64,000 nt of DNA from assembly GCF_900110995.1 (NCBI RefSeq), contig NZ_FOJF01000001.1:3570803-3634802 (forward strand), written 5' to 3'. Numbering within the stretch: the first letter of the stretch is position 1; each line of letters begins with the position of its first letter. Below, piece after piece: positions 17,803 through 27,309 of this stretch. The position numbers and the translations under genes are program-made. This DNA is from Chitinophaga sp. YR573 (GTDB lineage: Bacteria; Bacteroidota; Bacteroidia; Chitinophagales; Chitinophagaceae). The notes beneath the pieces were generated by a model. The model was not told the DNA's origin and ran no database searches. It saw only the letters and a program-made list of their open reading frames with translations.

Positions 17803-17810
17803 TATTTTTG
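17803..17810 (+). promoter_or_regulatory. Candidate Bacteroidota -7 element for the HAD gene
   Basis: TATTTTTG matches the TAnnTTTG consensus exactly and lies 26 nt before the ATG at 17837. A TTTG at 17774 could be the -33 element, but the spacing (25 nt) is longer than usual. Confidence 0.4.
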
Positions 17811-17836
17811 TTCTCTAACCCTTGAGATCTAAATAT

Positions 17837-18541
17837 ATGAGTATAAAAGTAATAGCTTTTGATGCGGATGATACGCTCTGGGTAAATGAACCCTATTTCC
17901 GTGAGACAGAAAATGAATTCTGCCTGCTGATGGAAAACTATGTGCCACAGCATACCGCCGCCAGGGAACTCCTGCAAACAGAGATTAAAAATCTGGCGCT
18001 TTATGGTTACGGGATTAAAGGGTTTATGCTGTCTATGATAGAGACTGCCCTCACCGTTTCCAGTAATACGATTGATATCACCGCTGTGGAAAAGATTATT
18101 GGTTATGGGAAAGCTTTACTGGCAAGACCTATCGAGGTACTGGATGGCGTGGAAACCGTATTGGATGCTTTGAAAGATAAATACCGGTTGGTGGTGGCCA
18201 CTAAAGGAGATCTGCTGGACCAGGAAAAGAAACTGAAGAACTCAGGTATTGATCACTATTTTCATCATGTAGAGATTATGTCTGATAAGAAGGAATCGGA
18301 TTACAGAAAGCTGCTGAGGCACCTGGATATTCAACCGGAAGAGTTCCTGATGGTAGGGAATTCTTTAAAGTCTGATATCCTGCCGGTGTTGAACCTGGGC
18401 GGATATGCCATACATATTCCTTTTCATACTACCTGGGCACATGAGCATGTAGATGTACATATAGAGAATCCTATGTTTCAGCAGGTGGAAATGATTACGG
18501 ATGTTTTAGAGGAACTGGCGAGGATCAATATCATCGGTTAG
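17837..18541 (+). CDS. HAD-superfamily hydrolase (phosphatase)
   Basis: A 234-aa cytoplasmic protein read from the ATG at 17837. Motif I is FDADDTLW (Asp9 nucleophile, Asp11 general acid). Motif II is around VVATKGD, and motif IV is MVGNSLKSDILP, with a Lys (KKESDYRKLL) between as motif III. A helical cap occupies residues ~16-100, as in subfamily I phosphatases of the YjjG/phosphoglycolate type. The substrate cannot be predicted. Its stop overlaps the stop of the convergent secreted-protein gene by 3 nt. Confidence 0.9.
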   Translation: MSIKVIAFDADDTLWVNEPYFRETENEFCLLMENYVPQHTAARELLQTEIKNLALYGYGIKGFMLSMIETALTVSSNTIDITAVEKIIGYGKALLARPIEVLDGVETVLDALKDKYRLVVATKGDLLDQEKKLKNSGIDHYFHHVEIMSDKKESDYRKLLRHLDIQPEEFLMVGNSLKSDILPVLNLGGYAIHIPFHTTWAHEHVDVHIENPMFQQVEMITDVLEELARINIIG

Positions 18542-19371
18542 AACTGATGAGCATAAAAATATAAAGCCGGATGTTTGCCTTCGCTGATAGTAAGATAACC
18601 GGAATTATCTACTTTAAATGTAAGCCCTTCACCCTGTTTCTCCGGAACATATGGTAAAACTGTTGCCGGTCTGGCCATCGCTTCTTCCACGCTTTCTCCA
18701 TTTTTCCTATGCCAGTAGAAGATTTTAGTATCGTTCTTGATAATAATATGATGACCGTCTTTTGAGATATCCCCGGCTGTTATCCAGGTATAAGGTAAAG
18801 TGAGTACTTTCTCCATCTTAGCCGTTTCTCCGCTCTTAAAATCGAGATGAGGGACTTTATACACCCCTACCTGTTTTTCTCTCTTGCTGATAACGTATAA
18901 GTGCCTGGAAATAGGATCTACCATTAAAGACTCTGCATCTTTCGGACTATCAGGGTATCTTAAATAAAGATAATCCGGTTTTACGGTGGATTTTTCTGCT
19001 GGTACTTTAGTGGGGGCTTCGAAACGATAGACCATGATATCTACCCCTAATTTTACGTTGTTCCCAATATCTCCTACGTATACGTATTGTTTATCAGGAT
19101 CAGGGCCTACACCTTCGGCGATATCTTCCCAGTCGCGGTTAAACATGCCTTTGAGGCGGATAGTGCTTACCAGTTTACCATTGCTGTTCAAGAGGTATAC
19201 TTCCGGCTTATTACCACTGTCGTTGTGTGTCCAGTAGTAGCCGGGCAGGGTAGAGCTGGATGCTAATCCTGATGCTTCAGCTAATTTGTCTGATTTTACA
19301 ATACCTAAGACTTCTGGTTTTTGTGCGAAAGCAGAAAAACCTGTTAATAATAATATAGCCAGGAACCTCAT
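18538..19371 (-). CDS. Secreted beta-propeller-like protein
   Basis: A 277-aa protein with a clear signal peptide (MRFLAILLLTGFSAFAQ). The mature part has repeating strand patterns such as GYYWTHNDSGNKPEVYLLN, KQYVYVGDIGNNV, RHLYVISKREKQVGVYKV and GHHIIIKNDTKIFYWHR. These resemble blades of a beta-propeller. The Asp/Asn-Gly loops around DWEDIAEG and VGDIGNN may bind calcium. It is probably periplasmic or surface-exposed; the role is unknown. There is no operon partner, because its flanks are convergent (HAD) or a separate regulator gene. Confidence 0.75.
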   Translation of the reverse strand: MRFLAILLLTGFSAFAQKPEVLGIVKSDKLAEASGLASSSTLPGYYWTHNDSGNKPEVYLLNSNGKLVSTIRLKGMFNRDWEDIAEGVGPDPDKQYVYVGDIGNNVKLGVDIMVYRFEAPTKVPAEKSTVKPDYLYLRYPDSPKDAESLMVDPISRHLYVISKREKQVGVYKVPHLDFKSGETAKMEKVLTLPYTWITAGDISKDGHHIIIKNDTKIFYWHRKNGESVEEAMARPATVLPYVPEKQGEGLTFKVDNSGYLTISEGKHPALYFYAHQF

Positions 19372-19429
19372 ACTGCTATATTACGAAATTTTATGCCAGT
19401 CCGGTTTCAGCAGCGTATTTTAACAGTTC

Positions 19430-20065
19430 TTATACAAGTCCCGTTTCCAATGCCACTTTTACCAGTCCCGCAGTATTCTTTACTTCCAGTTTGTGCAACA
19501 GGCTGATACGATGATTCTCCACTGTATGCAGGCTGAGAAAGAGTTTGTCTGCAATTTCCTGGTTGGTATGTTCATGTACGATCAACTGTAAGATCTCCTT
19601 CTCCCGACGGGTAAGCGTGGTTGTTTTCCGGTTTGTTTTTTTAGTACGGAACATATCTTCCACCAACTGTTGTTGCAATACAGGAGAGAGGAACTGCCCG
19701 CCATTTTGCACGGTTTCTATCGCTTTAAGGATGGTAAGGTCATCAGAGTCTTTGAGGATATATCCCATACAACCCAGCTTCAGCATCTTCTTCACCATTA
19801 ACAGTACATCTGTACTACTGAGGATAAGGATCCGTACCTGCGGATAGTTTTTAAGGATGGTAGTTGCCAGCTCAGGACCGCTGATATCAGGGAGCTGCAT
19901 ATCCAGCAGTAATACATCCGGCTGTCGTTCTTTGATGCCATTTAACAGGCTGTGCCCGTTATTATAGATATCAGTAACAGTGATATCGGGTACGTCCCGC
20001 AATATGCTAAGGATTCCATTGGCCACTATAGGGTGGTCGTCAGCAATTGCTAGTTTTAATGACAT
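19430..20065 (-). CDS. NarL/LuxR-family response regulator
   Basis: About 211 aa from the ATG at 20065 (MSLKLAIADDHPIV). A longer TTG-initiated frame from 20098 is less likely because the receiver domain starts right at the ATG. The receiver has the acidic pair Asp9-Asp10 and the phosphoacceptor Asp55 (VLLLDMQLPDISG). The C-terminal LuxR-type helix-turn-helix (LTRREKEILQLIVHEHTNQEIADKLFLSLHTVENHR) is complete. The gene overlaps the end of the sensor kinase gene by 26 nt, so the two are co-expressed. The pair faces away from the large susC-adhesin operon and is a candidate regulator of it. Confidence 0.94.
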   Translation of the reverse strand: MSLKLAIADDHPIVANGILSILRDVPDITVTDIYNNGHSLLNGIKERQPDVLLLDMQLPDISGPELATTILKNYPQVRILILSSTDVLLMVKKMLKLGCMGYILKDSDDLTILKAIETVQNGGQFLSPVLQQQLVEDMFRTKKTNRKTTTLTRREKEILQLIVHEHTNQEIADKLFLSLHTVENHRISLLHKLEVKNTAGLVKVALETGLV

Positions 20066-22064
20066 ACCTGGATGTATTTTGTTTAAGTGTAAATTCAATA
20101 TGTATGCTGGTGCCTTGTCCCGGTGTACTCTCTATGTGCAGTTCTCCATTGAGGGAGTTCATTCTTTCGCGGATGGTTTTTAATCCCATGCCATCATAGG
20201 CACCATGATGCAGCAGCATACCATTGCCATCATCTTCCACGGTGACGCAAAGTTGTTTTTCATGATAAACGATCTGTACGATAGCGGTGTGGGCAGCAGC
20301 ATGTTTGAGAATGTTATTCACCAGTTCCTGGATGATACGGTAAACCGCCAGTTCAAAATCTGCATGCAGGGAAGGTGCCGTACCCCATGTTTCGAAGTTG
20401 ATTTCCAGAGTATGTCCTTTGCGTACACGTTCACAGAAGAGGGCAGTAGCCTTTGCCAGTCCTTCCTGCAACAATATCTCCGGCATCAGGTTATGGGCTG
20501 TTTTACGCAGCTCAGAAGAGGCTTCTTCCAGCAGTTGTAACACCTCTATAAAATCATTGGAAACGTTTGCACTGGTATGCCTGCGATAGATAGCACTGAG
20601 GCGTGTCCGTATAGTCCCCAGGGTACCGCCCATTCCATCATGCAGATCGCGGGCAATACGGCTGCGTTCTTTTTCTTCCCCTTCAATCATGGACTGTAAG
20701 CTACCGATCTGCATTTCCTGACGCAGGTTACGGATCTTTTCCTGTTGCAGTTTTTGTTTATGGAGGTCGTTTCTATATAATAAGATACTTACCAGGGAGA
20801 TGAGGAGCAGACCTGCCGAGATACCGATAATCAGGAAGTTCTTTGTTTTGATACGGTTTTCATTCCTGGTAATGGCTAGTTGTTTCTCAGCCAGTTCTTT
20901 GTTCTTATCTGCAATACGGTATTTCATTTCCAGGTTATATACCAGTTCCAGCTTCTCCACTTTCATCATGGTATCGCGTAGTTCTGAGTATATCTTACGA
21001 TTGAGGGATGCTTTTTTGTATTGTCCTGTAGCATCGTAACAATCTGCAAGAATTCTGTAAGAACGTGTAACAAGAATATGTGCCAGGTGCCGTTCATTCG
21101 CATCATTAAGCGCAGGTATGATAACGGCAATGGCTTTATCGTATTTATGCTGCATAGTATATGCCTCTCCGCTAACAAGATCTGTAAACAATTGCTGACG
21201 TACGTAGTAATCGTTCCCTCTGGTAAAAAGGTCTTTTGCTTTTTGAATGGAGAGTAATGCCTTCTCCGGATTCTTATCATCAATATAAGTAAGCGCAATA
21301 TTAATTAACAGACCTGCCTTCATGGAGTTGGCCATATTGTTGAGATTCCCCATTTTCAGGCTGGTCTGACAATAATACCGGGCGGAATCGTTCTGTTGTA
21401 TATTATTATAATAACCTGCCTTATAGAAATAGAGGAACATCAGAGAAGCAGTATCCTTTCTGTCCTTTGCTTTGTTTACCAGTACATTCACATGTTGCAT
21501 TACCTGTTGTATGTGCAGGTCGTTACGGATATCATCATGGATGTTGAGCCAGAAGTCCAGAATACTGCAATAGACCTTCATCTGCATCTTAGGATCTAAT
21601 AACCTGTTGGATTCCAGTTCGCCCAGGGCAGCATAACGATACCAGGCAGAGGAGTCGTATTTTCCCTTGTAATAATAGGTGTGGGAAAGCATAATGTATG
21701 TAAGTACCCTTTGCTCATGGCCTTTGATGTCATTTGTACAATACTGTAATGCCATTCGTCCACAGGCCAGCGCTTTATCTTTCTGGCTACTGTTATTATA
21801 ACAGGTACCTAATCCCAGCAGCGCCCTCGTTACACCATGGTTGTAATTTATCTTTTGTGCGAGACCTATTGCCTGGTAATATATTTTTTCGGCTCCCTGA
21901 CTGGAGCTATCCCGTTTGAGGGCAGCGATTTTTATGAGGCTATCCACATGTTTCCTGTCATCGGGAGGCATGGACAGACAGTTTCCTGCAAACAACAGCA
22001 GCATGATACACAATGATATCCTTCGATAGTTCAAAGCAGTAAGGTTCCCCATATAAGAAGTCAT
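20040..22064 (-). CDS. TPR-containing sensor histidine kinase (HisKA_3 type)
   Basis: About 674 aa from the ATG at 22064; a GTG five codons upstream is possible. A signal sequence (to about residue 32) leads into a periplasmic sensor of TPR-like helical repeats (~40-370). A coiled-coil, a single membrane segment (~410-430) and a second coiled-coil follow. The HisKA_3 dimerisation domain contains ERSRIARDLHDGMGG with the phosphorylated His at residue ~475. The HATPase domain has ELVNNILKHA (N box), DDGNGM (G1) and GMGLKTIRERM (G2). This is the NarL-partner kinase class. It forms a two-gene unit with the response regulator downstream, and its promoter lies in the 387-nt gap facing susC at 22452. 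Confidence 0.93.
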   Translation of the reverse strand: MTSYMGNLTALNYRRISLCIMLLLFAGNCLSMPPDDRKHVDSLIKIAALKRDSSSQGAEKIYYQAIGLAQKINYNHGVTRALLGLGTCYNNSSQKDKALACGRMALQYCTNDIKGHEQRVLTYIMLSHTYYYKGKYDSSAWYRYAALGELESNRLLDPKMQMKVYCSILDFWLNIHDDIRNDLHIQQVMQHVNVLVNKAKDRKDTASLMFLYFYKAGYYNNIQQNDSARYYCQTSLKMGNLNNMANSMKAGLLINIALTYIDDKNPEKALLSIQKAKDLFTRGNDYYVRQQLFTDLVSGEAYTMQHKYDKAIAVIIPALNDANERHLAHILVTRSYRILADCYDATGQYKKASLNRKIYSELRDTMMKVEKLELVYNLEMKYRIADKNKELAEKQLAITRNENRIKTKNFLIIGISAGLLLISLVSILLYRNDLHKQKLQQEKIRNLRQEMQIGSLQSMIEGEEKERSRIARDLHDGMGGTLGTIRTRLSAIYRRHTSANVSNDFIEVLQLLEEASSELRKTAHNLMPEILLQEGLAKATALFCERVRKGHTLEINFETWGTAPSLHADFELAVYRIIQELVNNILKHAAAHTAIVQIVYHEKQLCVTVEDDGNGMLLHHGAYDGMGLKTIRERMNSLNGELHIESTPGQGTSIHIEFTLKQNTSRYVIKTSNC

Positions 22065-22451
22065 TTTTGGCACAGTCACAGTTAACCCTGGGTTGTTTCA
22101 GGAATGTTTGCTACAAGGTTATTTGTTAAAAAATTTCAACAGGCTTTACGATTTACGATTCTTTAGACCTAAAGTTCGCTGATTATATTCTTTGGTTGAT
22201 TCTGAGAGTTAAGATAATAATTAATTAGTGGTTTACCGCTATTTTCTATTTAAGCGGTTTACCGGGGGGCCATGTTATGTTAACAGGAATAATTTTAGGT
22301 TTTTAATCAACCAGAGAGTTCACAATATTCTAAAGGGGTTTTTTGCATTGATAAATAAATAGTTACAACTAGAATCGACAGGACGACCTGAACATATAAG
22401 ACAAAACAAATTTTAAGTAACCGGGATCTATTACGTAAACCAAAATCATTT
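22065..22451. promoter_or_regulatory. Divergent promoter region between the sensor kinase and the large susC operon
   Basis: This 387-nt gap has no credible ORF. It contains the 9-bp direct repeat GGTTTACCG at 22230-22238 and 22256-22264 (26 bp apart). The two copies overlap an imperfect inverted repeat, ACCGCT/AGCGGT, centred near 22245. I see no exact TAnnTTTG element with correct -33 spacing on either strand. The long leader before the susC ATG could hold further regulatory RNA structure. Confidence 0.45.
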
Positions 22452-25400
22452 ATGATATTACCTCTACATGGTAATCAATTGCCTGTGCCGTTTAAAGGAA
22501 TAATTATTATTACCCTCATGTTAATTTTCTCCACGCATCTGTTTGCGTCGGAAAAAAAGAACTTACGAGATTCATTACCAGCAAACAGCGCGCAGGGAAA
22601 GGTGACCGATGCGGATGAAAAAGTGCCGCTACCAAATGTGTCTGTAGAAAATATGTCTACACACAAAGGAACTGTAACCAATGTTGATGGTTCCTTCAGC
22701 CTGTCTGCCCACAGGGGAGACAGCCTCCGCTTCAGATACCTGGGTAAGCAACCCCGGGTAATATTGTTTAGCGGACAATCAATATTAAATGTCGTATTAA
22801 GCAGAACAGAAGGTGTACTCTCTGAGGTGGTGATTACCGGCTTCCAGAACGTAGACAAGAAGAAGTTTGCGGGTGCTGCAGTATCATTAAAGGCAGACGA
22901 TGTAAAACTGGAAGGTGTGACGGACGTGAGCCGTATGCTGGAAGGCCGTGCAGCCGGGGTATCGATACAGAACGTATCCGGTACATTTGGTACGGCGCCT
23001 AAAGTACGTATCCGTGGTGCGTCCTCTATTAATGGTGATAACAAACCATTATGGGTGGTGGATGGCGTAGTACTTGAAGAAGTAGCTAACATCTCTAACG
23101 ATCAACTGTCAAGCGGTGACCCTACCACCTTACTGGGTTCTGCTGTAGCAGGATTGAACTCAAACGATATAGAAAGCTTCGACATCCTGAAGGATGCGGC
23201 AGCTACTGCACTGTATGGCGCCCGTGCGATGAATGGTGTGATCGTCATCACCACCAAAAAAGGTAAAGCGGGTAAACCGGTTATTACCTACAGCAGCAGC
23301 TTCACTACGCAGTTAAAACCTACTTACGGTAATTTTAATATCATGAACTCCGGCAGGCAGATGTCTGTTTTAGGAGAGCTGGAGCGTAAAGGTACCCTTA
23401 CACCGGATATCCTTTCCCGCTCAGATAATGGTGTGTTTGGAAAGATGTATGAAGCGTTACAGGCTGATGCCAACGGTAACTTCAAACTGGAAAATACACC
23501 AGAGGCGCGTAAGGCTTTCCTGATGCGTTATGGCAGAGCGAATACGGATTGGTTCGATATCCTGTTCAGGAATAACTTCATGCAGGAACATTCCCTGAGT
23601 ATCTCTTCCGGTACAGATAAATCACAATCTTATTTCTCTACCAGTTATTATGGTGATAACGGATGGACTATTGCAGATAAAGTAAAACGTTACACCCTCA
23701 ATTTCAGAAATAACTACAAGTTCTCTGATAAAGTAAGTGCAGGATTTTCTACTATCGCTTCTGTTCGCCAGCAAAGGGCTCCGGGTGCTTTAACCCGTAC
23801 CAGTAACCCTGTTGAAGGACAGTACGACCGCGACTTTGATATCAATCCTTTCAGTTATGCGCTGAATACCAGCCGTACTATCACGGCGTATGATGAAAAC
23901 GGCGACCTGGAATATTTCAGACGCAACTTCAACGGCTTCAACATCATCAATGAACTTAAGAACAACTATATAGATCTGAACGTAATGGACCTGCGTTTGC
24001 AGGGCGACTTCGGATGGAAAATCACGCCTCACCTGCACTACGATTTCGTAGGCGCATTACGTTATGTGAAATCTTCCCGTGAACACCAGATCACTGAACA
24101 TTCCAACATGGCAAATGCCTACAGGGCGGCAGACAATGCGACTATCGCAGCTAACAACAAATTCCTGTATACAGACCCGGACAACCCGGATGCATTGCCC
24201 GTGATTGTACTGCCTTATGGTGGTTTCTACAACCGTACAGAAGATCAGCTGATGAACTACGACTTCCGTAACACTTTACGTTATGATGTTTCCCTGGGTG
24301 GTAACCATACACTGAATGTTCTCGGTGGTCAGCAGGTGAAATATGCCGACAGACAAAATTCATCCAGCACCGGATATGGCTATCAGTATAATAATGGTGG
24401 TGTCCCTTATGTAGACTACCGCATCCTGAAACAAACCATTGAAGGCAACTTCCCTTACTATGGTATGAGCAAAGACTTCGACCGGTTTGTTGCTTTCTAT
24501 GGTACTGCTGATTACTCTTACGGAGATAAATATAATGTAAGCGCCAATGCCCGTTACGATGGTTCCAACCGCTTAGGTTCTTCTTCCGCTGCCCGCTGGT
24601 TACCTACCTGGAGCTTTGCCGGCAGATGGAACCTGGACAGGGAATCCTTTATGCAGCCTGCTACCTGGGTAGATTACCTGTCGCTGCGTGCCAGCTATGG
24701 TTTAACTGCCAGTATGGGCCCTGCTACCAACTCCAACATTGTATACCATACTATTAATACCAACCGTGCACATCTGAGTGAAGTAGAATCTGTGATAGAC
24801 CTGGCGCACTTGCAGAACAAAGAATTAACCTGGGAAAAATTGTATACTTCTAATGCAGGGCTGGAAGGCGGCTTCCTTGACAGGAGGCTGAACTTCACCC
24901 TGGACCTTTACAAACGTAAAAGTTTTGACCTCATCAGTGTTATCAAAACTTCCGGTATCGGTGGTGAAACCTTTAAAGCGGCTAACTACGCAGATATGGA
25001 TTCCAAAGGTATTGAGCTGATGATTGGCGGAGAAGTAATCCGTCATAAAGACTGGGGTTGGAGAACCAACCTCACCTTCGGATACAACAAGAACAAAATC
25101 ACCAATGCGAAGAATGCACCTATCATCTTCGATCTGGTATCTGCAGAAGGTGGAAACGTAGAAGGATATCCTGTACGCAGCCTGTTCTCTATTGCTTACA
25201 GAGGACTGGACTCACACAGCGGTGTGCCTTCCTTCACAACTGAAGATGGTTCTACAGGTACCAATGTATACCTGCAGGCTGATTCCGTTGCTTACCTGAA
25301 ATATGAAGGCCCTGTAGATCCACCGGTAACGGGTGGGTTCTCCAATACCTTCCGTTACAAAGCATTCTCTCTGAACGTATTTGTTACCTACCAATGGGGT

Positions 25401-25832
25401 AATAAAATCAGGTTATATCCTGCTTTTAAAACTTCCTATTCAGACCTGGATGCTATGCCAAATGAATTTTATGACCGTTGGGTAATGCCTCATGATGAAG
25501 GAACTACAGCTGTACCATCCCTGGTAGATGCTTTTGAAAAAATGGTGATCAGTGGTTCTTATCCTTATAACAACTACAACTATTCATCTGAAAGAGTTGC
25601 CAAAGGAGATTTCATCCGTTTGAAAACAGTCTCTCTTACTTATGTAGTACCGGAAGCAATTGTAAAACGTTCAGGCTTTAAAAGTCTGATGGTAACCGGC
25701 GCTGCTACCAATATGTGGCTCATCTATTCAGATAAGAAATTAAGAGGTCAGGACCCGGAATTCTTCAACTCCGGCGGGGTAGCACAACCTATACAGAAGC
25801 AAGTAACAGTATCTCTTAAAGTGGGCATTTAA
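22452..25832 (+). CDS. SusC/RagA-family TonB-dependent receptor
   Basis: A 1126-aa outer-membrane receptor. The signal segment (GIIIITLMLIFSTHLFAS) is preceded by an unusual ~16-residue N-terminal extension. A carboxypeptidase-regulatory-like domain occupies residues ~48-120 (GKVTDADEKVPLPNVSVENM). The plug (~125-275) has VVITGFQNVDKKKFAGA, PLWVVDGVVLEE and FDILKDAAATALYGARAMNGVIVITTKKGK. The remaining ~850 residues are the barrel. It heads a run with susD, a metallopeptidase and a DUF4302 lipoprotein, a set common in Bacteroidota that may target proteins or glycoproteins rather than plant glycans. The ligand is not shown directly. Confidence 0.95.
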   Translation: MILPLHGNQLPVPFKGIIIITLMLIFSTHLFASEKKNLRDSLPANSAQGKVTDADEKVPLPNVSVENMSTHKGTVTNVDGSFSLSAHRGDSLRFRYLGKQPRVILFSGQSILNVVLSRTEGVLSEVVITGFQNVDKKKFAGAAVSLKADDVKLEGVTDVSRMLEGRAAGVSIQNVSGTFGTAPKVRIRGASSINGDNKPLWVVDGVVLEEVANISNDQLSSGDPTTLLGSAVAGLNSNDIESFDILKDAAATALYGARAMNGVIVITTKKGKAGKPVITYSSSFTTQLKPTYGNFNIMNSGRQMSVLGELERKGTLTPDILSRSDNGVFGKMYEALQADANGNFKLENTPEARKAFLMRYGRANTDWFDILFRNNFMQEHSLSISSGTDKSQSYFSTSYYGDNGWTIADKVKRYTLNFRNNYKFSDKVSAGFSTIASVRQQRAPGALTRTSNPVEGQYDRDFDINPFSYALNTSRTITAYDENGDLEYFRRNFNGFNIINELKNNYIDLNVMDLRLQGDFGWKITPHLHYDFVGALRYVKSSREHQITEHSNMANAYRAADNATIAANNKFLYTDPDNPDALPVIVLPYGGFYNRTEDQLMNYDFRNTLRYDVSLGGNHTLNVLGGQQVKYADRQNSSSTGYGYQYNNGGVPYVDYRILKQTIEGNFPYYGMSKDFDRFVAFYGTADYSYGDKYNVSANARYDGSNRLGSSSAARWLPTWSFAGRWNLDRESFMQPATWVDYLSLRASYGLTASMGPATNSNIVYHTINTNRAHLSEVESVIDLAHLQNKELTWEKLYTSNAGLEGGFLDRRLNFTLDLYKRKSFDLISVIKTSGIGGETFKAANYADMDSKGIELMIGGEVIRHKDWGWRTNLTFGYNKNKITNAKNAPIIFDLVSAEGGNVEGYPVRSLFSIAYRGLDSHSGVPSFTTEDGSTGTNVYLQADSVAYLKYEGPVDPPVTGGFSNTFRYKAFSLNVFVTYQWGNKIRLYPAFKTSYSDLDAMPNEFYDRWVMPHDEGTTAVPSLVDAFEKMVISGSYPYNNYNYSSERVAKGDFIRLKTVSLTYVVPEAIVKRSGFKSLMVTGAATNMWLIYSDKKLRGQDPEFFNSGGVAQPIQKQVTVSLKVGI

Positions 25833-25833
25833 A

Positions 25834-27291
25834 ATGACAAGCATGCAAAGATCAGCACTATATATTCTTTTAATCAGCACCCTGGGTTTCGCAGGATGTA
25901 AGAAATACCTGGAAAAATCTCCGGATAGTACCTGGACACTACTGGATACACCGGAAAAAGTAAGTCAGTTATTAGGTACGGCTTATCCTCAATCCAATTA
26001 TATGACCTTCTGCGAGGCTTCCTCTGATAACGTAGAAGATAAGGGAACAGGACAGGATGATAAAGTGAACAGAGATCCTTTTTATTTTAATGATGTGGAG
26101 TCCAGTGATGATGACAGTCCGGAATCATACTGGCGTGCCTGTTATGCCGCTATTGCTGTTACCAACAATGCTATACTGGCATGTAATGCAGCTCCTGATA
26201 CGGCCGCTTATATTCAGCAAAAGGGAGAAGCGCTGGTAGCAAGAGCTTACGCGCATTTTATGCTGGTAAATTTCTTCTCTAAATTATATGATTCTACTAC
26301 CGCTGCTACTGATCCCGGTATTCCTTATGTAACAGTACCGGAAGATGTAGTAATGAAACAATATGAAAGGAAAACAGTGGCTTATGTGTATGAGCAGATT
26401 GAGAAAGATTTATTGGAAGGATTGCCACTGATCCGTGATGACCGTTATAAAGTTCCACGTTATCATTTTAACCAGGCTGCGGCTTATGCATTTGCCACCC
26501 GCTTTTACCTGTTCAAAAAGAACTACGCAAAAGCGGCGGCATATGCTGCCATGGTATTCCCTGCCAACAACATTGCAGACAATATGCGTCCCTGGAATAC
26601 AACGTATGCTACTATGACGCCTGCTGCATTATGGAATACCTATTCTAACTCTTCCGAAAAGGCAAACCTGCTGCTGGTAGAAACACCATCTGTATATGGC
26701 CGCTATTTAGCGCAGTACCGTTTTGGAATGAACTATACGCTGTTCAGGGAAATACTGGGAGCCAATGTTACCGGTGGTGACTGGGCATTCCCTGTATATA
26801 CACAGGGAGAGAAGAATTACTTCGTACCTAAAATCACAGAGTACTTCGTAAAATCTTCTGTGAATGCTTCTATCGGTACCGCTTATGTAATGGTGCCTTT
26901 ATTTACTACAGAAGAAGTATTGTTCAACAGGGCTGAAGCGAATGTTTACCTGAACAACACCACTGCTGTATTAGCCGATCTAAACCTGTTTGCGAGTAAA
27001 ACGGTAGCTAACTACGACCCTGCTGTAAATACAATAACACTCGCTGGCATCAAGGCTTTCTACAGTATCTCAAATACACAGCAGGCACTGATACAAACCA
27101 TCATGGATTTTAAAAGAGCGGAATATGTACAGGAAGGAATGCGCTGGTTCGATCTGGCACGCTACAAAGTACCTGTTACACACGTAACAAGCACTGGTAA
27201 CGTGATGACACTTGAAGTGAATGATCTGCGCAGGGTGTTCCAGATACCTGCATCTGCAAAGACTTCCGGAATCGCATTGAATCCAAGATAA
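25834..27291 (+). CDS. SusD/RagB-family nutrient-binding lipoprotein
   Basis: A 485-aa lipoprotein whose start is one base after the susC stop. The signal ends in the lipobox GFAGCKKYLEKSPDS. SusD features include the TPR-like region ALVARAYAHFMLVNFFSKLYD and the C-terminal FKRAEYVQEGMRWFDLARYKVPVTHV. Tight spacing and family pairing make it the lid of the preceding SusC. Confidence 0.95.
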   Translation: MTSMQRSALYILLISTLGFAGCKKYLEKSPDSTWTLLDTPEKVSQLLGTAYPQSNYMTFCEASSDNVEDKGTGQDDKVNRDPFYFNDVESSDDDSPESYWRACYAAIAVTNNAILACNAAPDTAAYIQQKGEALVARAYAHFMLVNFFSKLYDSTTAATDPGIPYVTVPEDVVMKQYERKTVAYVYEQIEKDLLEGLPLIRDDRYKVPRYHFNQAAAYAFATRFYLFKKNYAKAAAYAAMVFPANNIADNMRPWNTTYATMTPAALWNTYSNSSEKANLLLVETPSVYGRYLAQYRFGMNYTLFREILGANVTGGDWAFPVYTQGEKNYFVPKITEYFVKSSVNASIGTAYVMVPLFTTEEVLFNRAEANVYLNNTTAVLADLNLFASKTVANYDPAVNTITLAGIKAFYSISNTQQALIQTIMDFKRAEYVQEGMRWFDLARYKVPVTHVTSTGNVMTLEVNDLRRVFQIPASAKTSGIALNPR

Positions 27292-27309
27292 CCGTATTAA
27301 AATATTCAT

